Positions 1 through 7,150 of a DNA stretch of 64,000 nt are shown one piece after another. Both the position numbers and the translations under genes were made by a program. Below the pieces are notes generated by a model. It was not told the DNA's origin, did not search any database, and was given only the letters and a program-made list of their open reading frames with translations. Numbering within the stretch: position 1 is the first letter of the stretch; every line of letters starts with the position of its first letter. The DNA comes from Halobacteriales archaeon QS_4_69_225 (GTDB lineage: Archaea; Halobacteriota; Halobacteria; Halobacteriales; Haloarculaceae), in contig PXRL01000003.1 in NCBI GenBank assembly GCA_003020965.1, forward strand, positions 1-64,000, written 5' to 3'.

Positions 1-1481
1 GCGCTCGGGCGGTAGACGCCGTAGGGACGGCTGGTTTCCGGCGGCTCGAAGTACTGCCACGTCAGGGTGTAGCTGACGCCCGTGCTCCGGAACGGGTCGG
101 CCTCCAGGACGTACTCGCTGTCGAGGTCGAGCGCCGCGATGACCATCTCCGTCGTGTTGCCGGTTCCCTGCGTCGAGGAGGCGACGGCGTCGCCGTCCTC
201 GCCGCCCTGCCGCAGGAAGAGATCGAGGTCGTCGGTCGGCCGGTCCCAGGTCAACTGCGCCCGAACGAAGCCGGGAGTGGCGCCGCCGTCGGCGGTCGCT
301 TCCGGCGTCAGGTCGTAGAAGTCGCTCTGTCCGGTGTCCGGGCCGACGATGGTCGACCCGCCGGGGGCGAGCGTGCCCGTTTCCTCCTGCTCGCCGCTGG
401 CGGGTTCCAGGTTGTCGACGTCGGTCTGCCGCTTGAACACCTCCTGGTTCTCGAAGGCCGTCCGCCGATCGTAGTTGGTCTTGTAGTCCGGGTCGTCGCC
501 GTCGTAGTTCCCGGGGTCGCGGCCACGCGAGGAGAAGTCCGTCACCTCGCGGGCGTCGTCGGTCGCCGCCGACGCCAGCACGTGCGGTGCCTTCCCGTAG
601 TTCGAGAGCGTGTTCGTCCCCGGCCCGCCGTTGCCGGCCGAGAAGACGGGCACGATGCCCTCGCGGAACGCCTCGTAGGTGGCGACGTTCAGCGCGGCGC
701 TCGGACTGTAATCGGCGTCGTTGCCGCTGATGGGTCCGTAGGAGTTGTTCACGACCTGGATGTCGTGCCGTCCCTCGCGCTGCAGCTCGATCATGTGGTC
801 GTAGGCGCCGACCACGTTCAGGAGGATGCCGCCGCCGAGCGCGTAAACCGTGAGGTCGGCGTCGGGGGCCATCCCGCGGTGCTGGCCGTCGCTGGCACTC
901 CCCTCGCCGGTGACGGACCCGGAGACGTGTGTCCCGTGGCCGGTTCCGCCGGTGTTGGCGGGGCCGACGTCCGTCCACAGCGAGTCGTCGCTGTCCAGCG
1001 GGTTGGCGAACTGGTAGTTCGCCCGGAGACCGTTGGAGAAGTCGGGGTGACTCCCGTCGACCCCCGAGTCGATGACCGCGGCGTGGACCGACTCGCCGGA
1101 GTAGCGCCGACCGGTGGTCTGGACGGCCTCCGCTCCCGTCACCTCGCGGGCATCCTGGTTGTAGTACTCGATGTCGCGGTTGGCCTCGACGGATGCGACC
1201 GTCGAGAAACTCGAGACGCGGTCGATCTGTTCGCCCGTCATCCGGGCGTACGCGATGGGAAGCGCGGAGAAGGCGTGATAGCCGTCCACCAGGTCGAACT
1301 GGTCGAGGGTGTCCACGTTCTCCCGCCGGTAGAAAACGACCAGCACCTCCTGGACACCGCCGGTGGTGTCGAGCTGGGGGTCTACGGTTCGGTTCGTCGA
1401 TGCGGCGCCGGGGCCCGAGAACAACCCGGCGACACCGACAGTACCCGCTGTCTTGATGATATCTCGTCTGTCGTACGGCAT
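1..1481 (-). CDS. Secreted subtilisin-like (S8) serine protease, 3' end outside window
   Basis: Exported subtilase that would degrade extracellular protein; the C-terminal part lies beyond the left edge. It starts at ATG 1481 with a Tat-type signal (RRDIIK followed by a short apolar stretch ending near GAAS). The catalytic Asp is in VIDSGVDGSHPDF, the His in GHGTHVSGSV and the oxyanion Asn in FSAGNGGPG. After FSSRG, where the GTSMAAP serine block normally follows soon, there are about 100 residues that look like a PPC-type beta domain, ending near YGVYRPS. The active-site Ser must therefore lie outside the window. The family is clear. The inserted-domain reading is inference, and protease activity cannot be confirmed without the missing end. 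Confidence 0.88.
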   Translation of the reverse strand, partial: MPYDRRDIIKTAGTVGVAGLFSGPGAASTNRTVDPQLDTTGGVQEVLVVFYRRENVDTLDQFDLVDGYHAFSALPIAYARMTGEQIDRVSSFSTVASVEANRDIEYYNQDAREVTGAEAVQTTGRRYSGESVHAAVIDSGVDGSHPDFSNGLRANYQFANPLDSDDSLWTDVGPANTGGTGHGTHVSGSVTGEGSASDGQHRGMAPDADLTVYALGGGILLNVVGAYDHMIELQREGRHDIQVVNNSYGPISGNDADYSPSAALNVATYEAFREGIVPVFSAGNGGPGTNTLSNYGKAPHVLASAATDDAREVTDFSSRGRDPGNYDGDDPDYKTNYDRRTAFENQEVFKRQTDVDNLEPASGEQEETGTLAPGGSTIVGPDTGQSDFYDLTPEATADGGATPGFVRAQLTWDRPTDDLDLFLRQGGEDGDAVASSTQGTGNTTEMVIAALDLDSEYVLEADPFRSTGVSYTLTWQYFEPPETSRPYGVYRPS

Positions 1482-1640
1482 GGAATTAATTGGAGGGCGT
1501 CGCGTAAATACAGTTCGGACGAAGGCGTCCAGACGTCCCGGTCGTTCGCGCTCGTGCGGTACGTATCGCCCGCTCGATACATCTCGTTCCGTAGCGTCGC
1601 ACGCCGGCTACGCTGCCGCGCGCCGTGCACCGTCCTCTTC

Positions 1641-1859
1641 GTGGCGGCCGAAGCCGACGCCGTCCGGTGCGAGATCGTCGTCGACGACGGAAACGGCGAG
1701 AGGGACGGAAAGCACGGCGCCACCACCGCCGTCGAGACGTCCGACATCGTCGGGGCCTCGGGCGACGGGCCGACCGGGTGACGAGACGACCTCGGCGGCG
1801 AGGACACTCTCATCCGCGAGTTCGATCGGACGGCGCCGTCGCCGGAGCAGTCGGAGTGA
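1641..1859 (+). pseudogene. Possible decayed coding remnant with an in-frame stop
   Basis: The 381-base gap between the protease start and the sugar dehydrogenase end holds no intact gene. One plus-strand frame has normal haloarchaeal codon texture and acidic composition (for example AVRCEIVVDDG, then DDLGGEDTLIREFDRTAPS). It is broken by a TGA at 1779-1781 and ends at a TGA at 1857-1859. No start codon, ribosome site or recognisable domain is visible. This could be the tail of a lost gene or chance. I see no other feature in the gap apart from the protease promoter region just above 1481. Confidence 0.25.
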
Positions 1860-1862
1860 GCT

Positions 1863-3056
1863 TCAGGCCGGGGAGAGCCGGACCAGCGGCGCCGACTCGG
1901 CGTCGACGGCGACGTAGAGCCAGCCCGCGGGGTCGTCGGCGACGGACCGAACCCGCCACCCCCGGTCGGCCAGCAACGGCGCCCGCTCGTCGACCGTGCG
2001 GCCGTCGACCGACAACCGGCCGAGGTACTGGCCGGCGAGGTTGCCCGCGAGGAGGTCGCCCCGCCACGACGGGAAGGCGTCGCCGTCGTAGATCGTCGCC
2101 CCGGACGGCGGGAAGCCGCCGCCCCCGCACGGCCAGACGTGGACCGGCGCGGTGACGCCCTCGCGGTCGGCGTGGGAGACGCCGACCGGGTCGTCGGTGC
2201 CGTAGTTGCACGCCTCCGAGGCCACCGGCCAGCCGTAGTCGCCGCCGGCCTCGAGGACGTTCACCTCGTCGCCGTCCTCCTCGCCGTGTTCGTGCTCCCA
2301 CAGCGCCCCCGTCTCCGGGTGGACGGCCAGCCCCTGCGGATTCCGGTGGCCGTAGGTGAAGATGCCGTCCCGGACCCCCGGCTCGTCGACGAAGGGGTTG
2401 TCCTCCGGCGCCGACCCGTCGGGTGCGAGCCGTAGCACCGTCCCCAGCTCGTTCGAGCGGTCGCGGGCGACGTGGCCCGGCCCGAAGTCCTTGAACTGCC
2501 GGTCGCCCGCGGTCACGTAGAGGCGGTCGTCGGGGCCGACGACGACCCGGGAGCCGTAGTGGGCGTCGGAGTCGACGAACGGCTCGGCGACGTGCAGCCG
2601 CTCGAAGCCGGTCAGCCGGCCGGCCGCGGCGTCGAGCCGACCCCGCCCGAGGTGCGTCGCCGACCGCCCGGCGTCGTCGGTGGCCGCGTACGTCAGGTAC
2701 ACCTCCGGCTCCGACTCCGGCTCTGAGCCGCCGCGGACCGCCACGTCGAGCAGCCCGCCCTGTCCCGCGGCGTACACCTCGGGCGTCCCCGCGACGGTCC
2801 GGGCGTCGCCGGCCGCGGGGTCGACGAGCCGCAGCCGACCGGGCCGCTCGGTGACCAGCAGCCGCCCGTCGCCGAGGACGGCGATTCCCCAGGGGTGCTC
2901 GAGGCCGTCGACGACCGTCTCGACGGCGAACCGCTCGCCGCCGCTCTCGCCGTCCGTCGCCGGCCCGTCCGTCCCCGCCCCATCCGGCGCGCCGCCGGCA
3001 CAGCCCGCCAGCCCGGCCGCACCGGCGGCGACCGCCAGGTACGTTCGTCTTCGCAT
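1863..3056 (-). CDS. PQQ-dependent sugar dehydrogenase-like lipoprotein (YliI/GSDH family)
   Basis: Predicted membrane-anchored six-bladed beta-propeller oxidoreductase of the soluble aldose sugar dehydrogenase family, acting outside the cell. The 397-residue protein begins with a Tat-like RRR followed by an apolar stretch and a lipobox (GLAGCAGG), so Cys near residue 20 would carry lipid. Propeller hallmarks are HPWGIAVLGDGRLLVTERPG near residue 60, DAHYGSRVVVGPDDRLYVTAGD near 170, and HRNPQGLAVHPETGALWEHEHG near 235, which contains the conserved region around the catalytic His and PQQ contacts. Length is normal for the family. The substrate is unknown. The PH-domain pair is divergent. Confidence 0.87.
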   Translation of the reverse strand: MRRRTYLAVAAGAAGLAGCAGGAPDGAGTDGPATDGESGGERFAVETVVDGLEHPWGIAVLGDGRLLVTERPGRLRLVDPAAGDARTVAGTPEVYAAGQGGLLDVAVRGGSEPESEPEVYLTYAATDDAGRSATHLGRGRLDAAAGRLTGFERLHVAEPFVDSDAHYGSRVVVGPDDRLYVTAGDRQFKDFGPGHVARDRSNELGTVLRLAPDGSAPEDNPFVDEPGVRDGIFTYGHRNPQGLAVHPETGALWEHEHGEEDGDEVNVLEAGGDYGWPVASEACNYGTDDPVGVSHADREGVTAPVHVWPCGGGGFPPSGATIYDGDAFPSWRGDLLAGNLAGQYLGRLSVDGRTVDERAPLLADRGWRVRSVADDPAGWLYVAVDAESAPLVRLSPA

Positions 3057-3140
3057 GTGGCTCTCGGCGAGCGTTCGGCTCCCGGACGCTTATGCCCCGG
3101 CCTTCCGGCCGGTCCTGGCGGCGATCGACGTCCCGACCGC

Positions 3141-3149
3141 ATTTAATAT
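3141..3149 (+). promoter_or_regulatory. TATA-like box for the PH-domain gene pair
   Basis: An AT-rich TTTAATAT box sits about 25 nt before ATG 3171 in otherwise GC-rich DNA. This spacing fits a leaderless or nearly leaderless haloarchaeal transcript and supports the chosen start. Confidence 0.55.
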
Positions 3150-3170
3150 CTGTCCGGAGAATCCCCATTC

Positions 3171-3683
3171 ATGTCCGATGATCCCGCGACGCTCGGGTGG
3201 CTGACGCTCGACGAGGACGAGGAGCTGCTGTGGTCGAGCGGACCGCACAGGTACAGCCTCGTTCCGGCCCTGGCGGTCGGAATTCCGCTGTCGGTCGTCC
3301 TCATCGGGCTCCCCATCATCGCCGGAGCGTACCTCACCTACATGAACACCAGCTACGTCGTCACCAGCGCGGGCCTCTACAAGAAGACGGGCGTCCTCTC
3401 TCGCGACGTCCAGAAGATCGGCTTCGACAAGGTCCAGAACACCTCCTACAGCCAGAGCGCCGTCGGCTCGTACTTCGGGTACGGCGACGTCGACATCTCG
3501 ACGGCCGGCAGCGGTGGAACCGAGATGCGATTCCGGTCGGTTCCTGAGCCCGCGGAGGTCCAGCAACGGATCAACCGGCGGGTCAAGGACGCCGAACCGG
3601 GCGACGAGGGGAAGGCCGACGTCCTCGACGAGGTCCTCGAGGAGCTGCGTGCCATCCGCGCGGAACTGGAAGCGGACGGATGA
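3171..3683 (+). CDS. PH-domain (YdbT/bPH2-type) membrane protein
   Basis: A 170-residue protein of the bacterial/archaeal PH-like domain family. The N-terminal part has an E-E-LLWSSGP entry motif typical of these domains. Two close hydrophobic segments follow (about residues 32-60), then TSYVVTSAGLYKKTGVLSRDVQKIGFDKVQN, read in short pieces as the conserved strand pair with a lysine/arginine turn, and FGYGDVDISTAGS. The C-terminus is a charged helix. The stop overlaps the ATG of the next gene by 4 nt, so the two are co-translated and probably form a pair at the membrane. The molecular role of this family is not established; stress-linked membrane functions are only a guess. Confidence 0.82.
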   Translation: MSDDPATLGWLTLDEDEELLWSSGPHRYSLVPALAVGIPLSVVLIGLPIIAGAYLTYMNTSYVVTSAGLYKKTGVLSRDVQKIGFDKVQNTSYSQSAVGSYFGYGDVDISTAGSGGTEMRFRSVPEPAEVQQRINRRVKDAEPGDEGKADVLDEVLEELRAIRAELEADG

Positions 3684-4219
3684 CCGACGAGTGGCTCCGG
3701 CTCGAGGCCGGCGAGACCGTCCGGTGGGAGGCCCGCCCCCGGCTCGTGCGGGCTGCTCCGGGCGTGCTCGCCGGGCTCGCGATCGCCGTCGTCGCGGTCG
3801 CGGGCGGGATCGCCGTCGACCCGCTCGCCCTCGGGCTCCTGCTCGCGGCGCCGCTTCCGGCGGGCTACGCGTACCTCCGGGTCGTCAACACGCGGTACGC
3901 CGTCACCGACCGGGCGCTGTACCGGAAGCAGGGGGTCGTCGGCATCGACCAGCGGACGGTCGAACTGGGCCGCGTCCAGAACACCCGCGCGACGCAGGAC
4001 GTCACCGGAACGCTGTTCGGCCACGGAACCGTCGAAATCGAGGTCGCCGGCGGTCGCGAACTCCGGTTCGCCGACATCCACGATCCGAACGACGTCCGCC
4101 GGCGGATAGAGCGGCTGGGCGGCGGCACGTCGGCCGTCCCCGGAACCGTCGACCAGTGGCGGGCCATCCGCGACGAGTTACGCGCCATCCGCCGGTCGCT
4201 CGAGCGTCAGCCGAAGTAG
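3680..4219 (+). CDS. Second PH-domain (bPH2-type) membrane protein
   Basis: A 179-residue paralogue of the preceding protein, with the same order: short N-terminal strand region (WLRLEAGETVRWEARP), two hydrophobic helices at about residues 28-65, then NTRYAVTDRALYRKQGVVG and LFGHGTVEIEVAGG, which are the conserved PH-like strands. It ends in a basic/acidic helix that matches the C-terminus of its partner (AIRDELRAIRR versus LRAIRAELEA). It is translationally coupled to the first gene by an ATGA overlap. Its last 13 bases overlap the convergent redoxin gene. The tandem arrangement suggests a heteromeric complex. Confidence 0.82.
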   Translation: MTDEWLRLEAGETVRWEARPRLVRAAPGVLAGLAIAVVAVAGGIAVDPLALGLLLAAPLPAGYAYLRVVNTRYAVTDRALYRKQGVVGIDQRTVELGRVQNTRATQDVTGTLFGHGTVEIEVAGGRELRFADIHDPNDVRRRIERLGGGTSAVPGTVDQWRAIRDELRAIRRSLERQPK

Positions 4220-4734
4220 GCGTCGTAGTCGACGGTGACGTCCGGCGTCGCTCCCGGAGTGACCGACTCGACGGCGTCGGCGGCCCGCGCGACCGGCGAG
4301 GGGTCCGGGCGGGCAAAGACGTCGTCGGCCGACCACGCGAACCGCACCTCCCAGTCGGCGCCGACGAGAACCGCCGCCCGTCCGGGGACGCCGTAGTGGC
4401 CCTCCCACTCCTCGCGCCGGACGCCGTAGTGGTCGGCGGCGCTCCCGCCGTCGCCGAGCAGCGCCATCGGGAGATCGTACCGGTCGGCGTAGGCCGCCGC
4501 GGCGTAGATGCTGTCGGCCGTGACCGCCCACACCTGCAGGCCGTCGCCGTGCCAGCCGGCGTCGCCCATCGCGACCAACTCGGCGGTCACCGTCGGCAGG
4601 AAGGTCGCGGGCGCGAACCACAGCAACACGGCGTCGCCGCCCTCGACGGCCCGATGGAGGTCGTAGACGGCCGGCTCGCCGCCCTCGACGCCCGGCAGCG
4701 AGAAGTCCGGTGCCGTCTGTCCCTCGCGTATCAT
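4207..4734 (-). CDS. Peroxiredoxin-like protein lacking the catalytic cysteine
   Basis: A 175-residue thioredoxin-fold protein of the AhpC/TSA class: it opens with the family entry GQTAPDFSLPG, has the core strand VLLWFAP, and later VWAVTADS and the resistive-loop region. In true peroxiredoxins the segment after the core strand reads roughly P-x-x-F-x-x-x-C-T-x-E-L. Here it is PATFLPTVTAEL, with Val where the peroxidatic Cys should be, and the protein contains no cysteine at all. Peroxidase activity by the usual thiol chemistry is therefore unlikely. The gene starts at ATG 4734. Its 3' end overlaps the convergent PH-domain gene. Confidence 0.8.
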   Translation of the reverse strand: MIREGQTAPDFSLPGVEGGEPAVYDLHRAVEGGDAVLLWFAPATFLPTVTAELVAMGDAGWHGDGLQVWAVTADSIYAAAAYADRYDLPMALLGDGGSAADHYGVRREEWEGHYGVPGRAAVLVGADWEVRFAWSADDVFARPDPSPVARAADAVESVTPGATPDVTVDYDAYFG

Positions 4735-4881
4735 GCCGGCCCTTCCAGCGCGGTAGGCTTGTGTCTGCCGCCGGGGGGAAGCGCCGCGAGATTCCCGTCG
4801 GTCGCCGGGGGCGCCATCGAGAGCGAATCGCGTGGCGGCGGCCATCAAAAGGTTATTGTACCCCCGATTCTGGGTGCCGAT

Positions 4882-7143
4882 ATGTCCCGTCGAGAGGGAA
4901 ATCTCGGGGGAAGCGACGAGACGGAACGCGGAGGCGTGGACGTCAACTTGGCGGACCCGGTCCGGGCGCTGGTCGTCGACGACGACCCCGAGACGGCGGA
5001 GGTGGTCGGCAAGCACCTCCGGCAGGGGCTCGCGGTCGACGTCACGGTCGTCGCCGAGGAGACGGGACGGGCGGGGTTGGCCCGGCTCGAGGCCGACCGG
5101 TTCGACGCCGTGGTCGCGGACTACAGGATGTCCGGGATCGACGGGCTCGAGCTGCTGGACCGCGTCCGCGAGCTGCGCCCGCGGCTGCCGTTCGTCCTCT
5201 TCACCGGCCGGGGAGACGAGGACCTCGCGAGCCGTGCGATCTCGGCCGGTGTCACCGACTACGTGCCGAAGACCCCCGGCACCGAGGCGTACGAACTGCT
5301 GGCCCGGCGGCTGGCGTCGGCGGTCGCCAGACGGCGGGCCGAGCACGAGATCTCGGATCTGAACAGCATCAACCGGACGATACGGAAGACGACACAGCGC
5401 GCGGTCGAAGCCGACGGCCGCTCCGGAATCGAGCGGGCCGTCTGCCGGTCGCTCGCGGGCTCCGACCGGTATCTATTCGCCTGGCTCGGCCGGATCGACG
5501 GCGACCGCGTGGTCCCGGCCGCACGGGCCGGCGCCGAGGCCGGCTACCTCGACGACATCACCGTCAGGACCGACGGGAGTCCGGCCGGCTGCGGACCCGC
5601 GGGTCGTGCCGCCCGGACCGGCGAGCCGCAGGCGACCAAGGACATCCGCGAGGACCCCGACTTCGAGCCCTGGCGCACGGCGGCCGTCGAGCGGGGGTAC
5701 GCCTCGGCGGCGTCCGTCCCGCTGGAGTTCGACGACACCCGGTACGGACTTCTGAACGTCTACGCGGAGCAGGCCGACGCCTTCGACGACCGGGAGCTCG
5801 ACGTGCTCGAGGAGCTCGGAACCACGGTCGCCCACGCGATACACCGGGCGACGCTGACCGACCGTCTCGAGGACCAGTACGAGACGCTGTTCGAGGAGTC
5901 GCCCGTCATGGCCACTACCACCAGCGACGAGAACGGCGAGCCAGTCGTCGACAGCTGCAACCGGCTGTTCCTCGAGCGCCTCGGTTACGACCGCGGCGAG
6001 GTAGTCGGACGGCCGCTCGCCGACTTCTACACCGCCGACTCGGTCGTCAAACTGCTGGAGCAGGCCGGATACGACCGGGCCCGCTCCGGGGAGTTCGTGG
6101 AGGAGCGACGGACGCTGGTCGCCGACGACGACGAGCGCGTCGAGACGCTACTCCGGGCCGTCCCCCGGGTGGACGAGACCGGCGACGTCGTCGGAACCCT
6201 CGCCCTCTACGTCGACATCTCCGAGCGCGAGCGCCTCCAGCAGGAAAACGAGCGGCTCGACGAGTTCACCGGCGTCGTCAGCCACGACCTGCGGAACCCG
6301 CTGACCGTCATCAAGGGTCGGGCGGAGCTCGCCAGCGAGGCGCACGACAACGACGAGGACATCGACGCCATCGTCGAGGCCGCCGGACGGATGCAGGAGC
6401 TGGTGGACGACCTGCTCGACCTGGCCCGACACGGCGGGTCGGTCGAAACGACCGAGCCCGTCGAGCTGTCGTCGCTGGCGGCTGACTGCTGGGGGCTGGT
6501 CGACACCGACGCCGCGACGCTCGACCCGCGAGCCGACCTCGTCGTCGCGGCCGACGAACCCCGGCTCCGGCAGCTCTTCGAGAATCTCTTTCGGAACGCT
6601 GTCGAGCACGGCTCGACAAGCCCTCCTTCGCACGCTCAGGAGGACGCCGTGGAACACGGTTCCACGAGCCTTCCCTCGCAAGCTCGGGAAGACACCGTCG
6701 AGCACGGCTCGACGAGCCCTCCTTCGCACGCTCAGGAGGACACCGGAGGCGAGAACGCCTCCGAGCCCTCGGTCGCTGACGCTCCCGAGGACGCCGTCGA
6801 GCACGGCTCGACGAGCCCTCCCTCGCAGGCTCGGGAGGACACCGGGAGCGAAAACGCTTCCGAGTCCCCGATCGGCGGGTCGTCCGACGGGCTGACCGTC
6901 ACCGTCGGCGGCCTGGACGACGCCGAGGGCTTCTACGTCGAGGACGACGGCACCGGCGTTCCACCGTCGGCCCGCGGCGACGTCTTCGAGCCCGGCCACT
7001 CGACCGACCGCGACAACACCGGGTTCGGGCTCTCAATCGTCGAGGGGGTCGCCGAGTCACACGGCTGGACGGTCGAACTCACCGAGGGGACGGAGGGTGG
7101 CGCCCGATTCGAGTTCCGCGGTGTCGACGCGGAGCCGCTGTAG
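4882..7143 (+). CDS. Hybrid sensor histidine kinase (receiver-GAF-PAS-HisKA-HATPase)
   Basis: A 753-residue cytoplasmic sensor kinase. The receiver domain (residues about 25-140) has the acidic pocket VVDDDP and phospho-acceptor Asp80 in VVADYRMSG. A GAF domain occupies about 170-330 and a PAS domain about 335-455. The HisKA phospho-acceptor is His468 in VVSHDLRNPL. The ATPase N-box Asn572 lies in ENLFRNAVEHG and the G-boxes in DDGTGVPPS and GFGLSIVEGV. Directly after the N-box, about 95 residues of repeat (574-669) split the ATPase domain. ATG 4882 is chosen because it opens just before the receiver domain and follows an AT-rich box at about 4847-4858; the frame is open far upstream but that part is not coding-like. 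Confidence 0.9.
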   Translation: MSRREGNLGGSDETERGGVDVNLADPVRALVVDDDPETAEVVGKHLRQGLAVDVTVVAEETGRAGLARLEADRFDAVVADYRMSGIDGLELLDRVRELRPRLPFVLFTGRGDEDLASRAISAGVTDYVPKTPGTEAYELLARRLASAVARRRAEHEISDLNSINRTIRKTTQRAVEADGRSGIERAVCRSLAGSDRYLFAWLGRIDGDRVVPAARAGAEAGYLDDITVRTDGSPAGCGPAGRAARTGEPQATKDIREDPDFEPWRTAAVERGYASAASVPLEFDDTRYGLLNVYAEQADAFDDRELDVLEELGTTVAHAIHRATLTDRLEDQYETLFEESPVMATTTSDENGEPVVDSCNRLFLERLGYDRGEVVGRPLADFYTADSVVKLLEQAGYDRARSGEFVEERRTLVADDDERVETLLRAVPRVDETGDVVGTLALYVDISERERLQQENERLDEFTGVVSHDLRNPLTVIKGRAELASEAHDNDEDIDAIVEAAGRMQELVDDLLDLARHGGSVETTEPVELSSLAADCWGLVDTDAATLDPRADLVVAADEPRLRQLFENLFRNAVEHGSTSPPSHAQEDAVEHGSTSLPSQAREDTVEHGSTSPPSHAQEDTGGENASEPSVADAPEDAVEHGSTSPPSQAREDTGSENASESPIGGSSDGLTVTVGGLDDAEGFYVEDDGTGVPPSARGDVFEPGHSTDRDNTGFGLSIVEGVAESHGWTVELTEGTEGGARFEFRGVDAEPL
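6601..6888 (+). repeat. 48-bp tandem repeat units and hairpins inside the kinase ATPase domain
   Basis: Units of 48 bp (16 codons) begin at 6601, 6649 and 6697, and a fourth full unit is at 6796. Between the third and fourth is a 51-bp variant at 6745, and a partial variant follows at 6844. Each main unit encodes V-E-H-G-S-T-S and then P/L-P-S-H/Q-A-Q/R-E-D, and each contains a hairpin with 7-bp arms and a 3-nt loop (GTCGAGC-ACG-GCTCGAC or GTGGAAC-ACG-GTTCCAC). The arms differ between units but pairing is kept. The first four codons copy the N-box VEHG, so the array may have grown from the N-box itself. Confidence 0.9.
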
Positions 7144-7150
7144 CCGGACG

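Noticed and set aside
3514-4881. Upstream extension of the kinase frame to 3514
   Set aside because: The extra 456 codons are Arg/Pro/Gly-rich shadow of the PH-domain and redoxin genes; the receiver domain begins just after ATG 4882, which has its own promoter.
6148-6999. Antisense frame with repeats over the kinase ATPase domain
   Set aside because: It repeats only because it is the complement of the 48-bp array; no start signal or domain.
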